Part shown: positions 62,926 through 64,000 of the stretch, in pieces
Numbering within the stretch: the first letter of the stretch is position 1
How the letters are laid out: each line of letters begins with the position of its first letter
Source of the DNA: Aerococcus sanguinicola
GTDB lineage: Bacteria; Bacillota; Bacilli; Lactobacillales; Aerococcaceae
Assembly: GCF_008726925.1 (NCBI RefSeq)
Contig: NZ_VYWO01000002.1
Location: 62,001-126,000 of the forward strand
DNA: 64,000 nt
Direction of reading: 5' to 3'
Translations under genes and position numbers: made by a program
Notes under the pieces: model-generated
Told to the model about the DNA's origin: nothing
Database searches by the model: none
What the model saw: the letters and a program-made list of their open reading frames with translations, nothing else

Positions 62926-64000
62926 ATGATGGCAGATTTTAAAGAAGATGCGGCCGCCTTGCTGGAGGCAATTGGTGGTCAGGAGAATGTGGCGGCGGTG
63001 ACTCACTGCGCGACACGGATGCGCTTTGCCTTGGAGGACCCGGGTAAGGCGGATGTTGACCGGATCGAAAGCTTGCCTTCGGTGAAGGGGACCTTTACCC
63101 AGGCGGGGCAATTCCAGGTGATTATTGGCAACAAGGTGTCGGATTTCTACCAGGAATTTGAAGCGGTATCGGGTTTGGAAGGAACGAGTAAGGACCAGGT
63201 GAAAGCCCAGGCCAAGGGCAACCAGTCAGCCTTCCAGCGGGGCCTAGCCTTTATGGCGGAGGTTTTTGCACCGATTATTCCAGCCTTCATTGTCGGAGGT
63301 TTGATCTTAGGCTTTAGGAACTTATTGAGTGGGATTCCCTTAGACATGCTGGGTGGGCAGACCCTAGTGGAAGCTTCGACGTTTTGGGCGGGGCTGAATG
63401 ACTTTCTCTGGCTGCCTTCTGAAGCAATCTTCCACTTCTTGCCAGTAGGAATTACCTGGTCAGTGGTGAAGAAGATGGGGGGTACCCAGATTCTGGGGAT
63501 CATCTTAGGGATTACCCTGGTTTCTGGCCAGTTGCTCAATGCCTATGACGCGCCGGCAGCTATTCTCAATGGCGAGGTGCCCATTTGGGACTTCGGTTTC
63601 TTTACTTTGGATAAGATTGGCTACCAGGGCCAGGTCTTGCCGGCTCTGTTTGCAGGCTTGACCCTGGGTTACTTGGAGCGCTTCTTTAGGAAGCATGTGC
63701 CGGAATACCTGTCGATGATTCTGGTGCCTTTCTTGGCGCTTTTCCCTAGTATTATTTTGGCCCATACGGTTCTCGGACCAGTAGGCTGGCGGATAGGGAC
63801 CTGGATTGGGTCCATTGTCTATGCCGGGTTGACCTCTAGTCTGAGCTGGCTCTTTGGCGCAGTTTTTGGTGCCCTCTATGCGCCGCTGGTTGTGACGGGC
63901 CTCCACCATATGTCCAATGCGGTGGATGCCCAGTTGATTGCAGACTATCAAGGAACAGGGCTCTGGCCGATGATCGCCCTCTCGAATATTGCCCAGGGTT
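62926..64000 (+). CDS. treP: Trehalose-type PTS EIIBC component (partial, runs off the window)
   Basis: The first 358 residues. EIIB domain: AVTHCATRMRF near residue 25 with the phospho-Cys, then QAGQFQVIIGNKVSDFY. EIIC domain: FIVGGLILGFRNLLSGIP, FLWLPSEAIFHFLPVGITWSVVKKMGG, LVSGQLLNAYDAP and APLVVTGLHHMSNAVDAQLI. These follow E. coli TreB closely in order and spacing, more so than sucrose EII proteins, so trehalose uptake and phosphorylation is the best reading. GGAGGAG precedes ATG ATG (62926/62929). The end and any EIIA domain lie beyond the window. Confidence 0.82.
   Translation, partial: MMADFKEDAAALLEAIGGQENVAAVTHCATRMRFALEDPGKADVDRIESLPSVKGTFTQAGQFQVIIGNKVSDFYQEFEAVSGLEGTSKDQVKAQAKGNQSAFQRGLAFMAEVFAPIIPAFIVGGLILGFRNLLSGIPLDMLGGQTLVEASTFWAGLNDFLWLPSEAIFHFLPVGITWSVVKKMGGTQILGIILGITLVSGQLLNAYDAPAAILNGEVPIWDFGFFTLDKIGYQGQVLPALFAGLTLGYLERFFRKHVPEYLSMILVPFLALFPSIILAHTVLGPVGWRIGTWIGSIVYAGLTSSLSWLFGAVFGALYAPLVVTGLHHMSNAVDAQLIADYQGTGLWPMIALSNIAQG

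Overview
The window comes from a low-to-moderate-GC Gram-positive of the order Lactobacillales. The evidence is the gdpP-rplI-dnaB-purA order, consensus AGGAGG ribosome sites with frequent TTG and GTG starts, PurR, CtsR and CcpA type sites, an M-box on mgtE, and ComC/LagD-type peptide signalling. Aerococcaceae (Aerococcus) is my best guess; this is inference and no 16S gene or other marker is present.

Layout. 1-3.7 kb: housekeeping block (gdpP end, rplI, dnaB, purA). 3.8-13.3 kb: GNAT enzyme, FUSC-like and DUF1576 membrane proteins, a PTS EIIC-like permease with a structured leader, glyA, a two-gene ThrE-type exporter, an M20 amidohydrolase and a DUF2185-like protein. 13.3-19.2 kb: a tandem array of hairpin repeats, an amidase operon, an ArsD-like protein with ilvE, and mgtE behind an M-box Mg2+ riboswitch. 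19.3-34.2 kb: purB copy 1, then a complete IMP operon purEKCSQLFMNHD ending in purB copy 2, headed by a PurR-type PurBox pair. 34.4-39.1 kb: a tiny membrane protein, metE-metF and a KdgT-family permease.

39.2-54.9 kb is the most interesting part: two paralogous peptide quorum-sensing/bacteriocin modules around a small ABC exporter. Each has, on the minus strand, a 39-residue double-glycine pheromone precursor, an AgrC/ComD-like kinase and a LytTR regulator. Divergently on the plus strand each has a C39-peptidase ABC transporter and small GG-leader peptides. The two pheromones end in a related motif with two Cys separated by seven residues. Both intergenic regions carry 14-bp direct repeats at a 21-bp period, the expected layout of a LytTR operator. 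Both transporter genes are cut by one in-frame stop at a Gln codon. Kinase 2 is mosaic: an AT-rich sensor half is joined to a GC-richer catalytic half, as if the specificity cassette had been exchanged.

55-64 kb: a methyltransferase fusion, a DUF3800 protein, a formylglycine-generating enzyme with a TSUP transporter, a DUF4430 lipoprotein, an unrecognised protein under tandem CtsR boxes, a bacteriocin-immunity-like gene, a MATE pump behind a leader terminator, and the start of a trehalose-type PTS gene. A second notable feature is a family of about 130-bp hairpin repeats (eight near-complete copies plus fragments). In most cases they start at the stop codon of the gene they follow, in that gene's orientation, and their stem arms vary in sequence but remain complementary.
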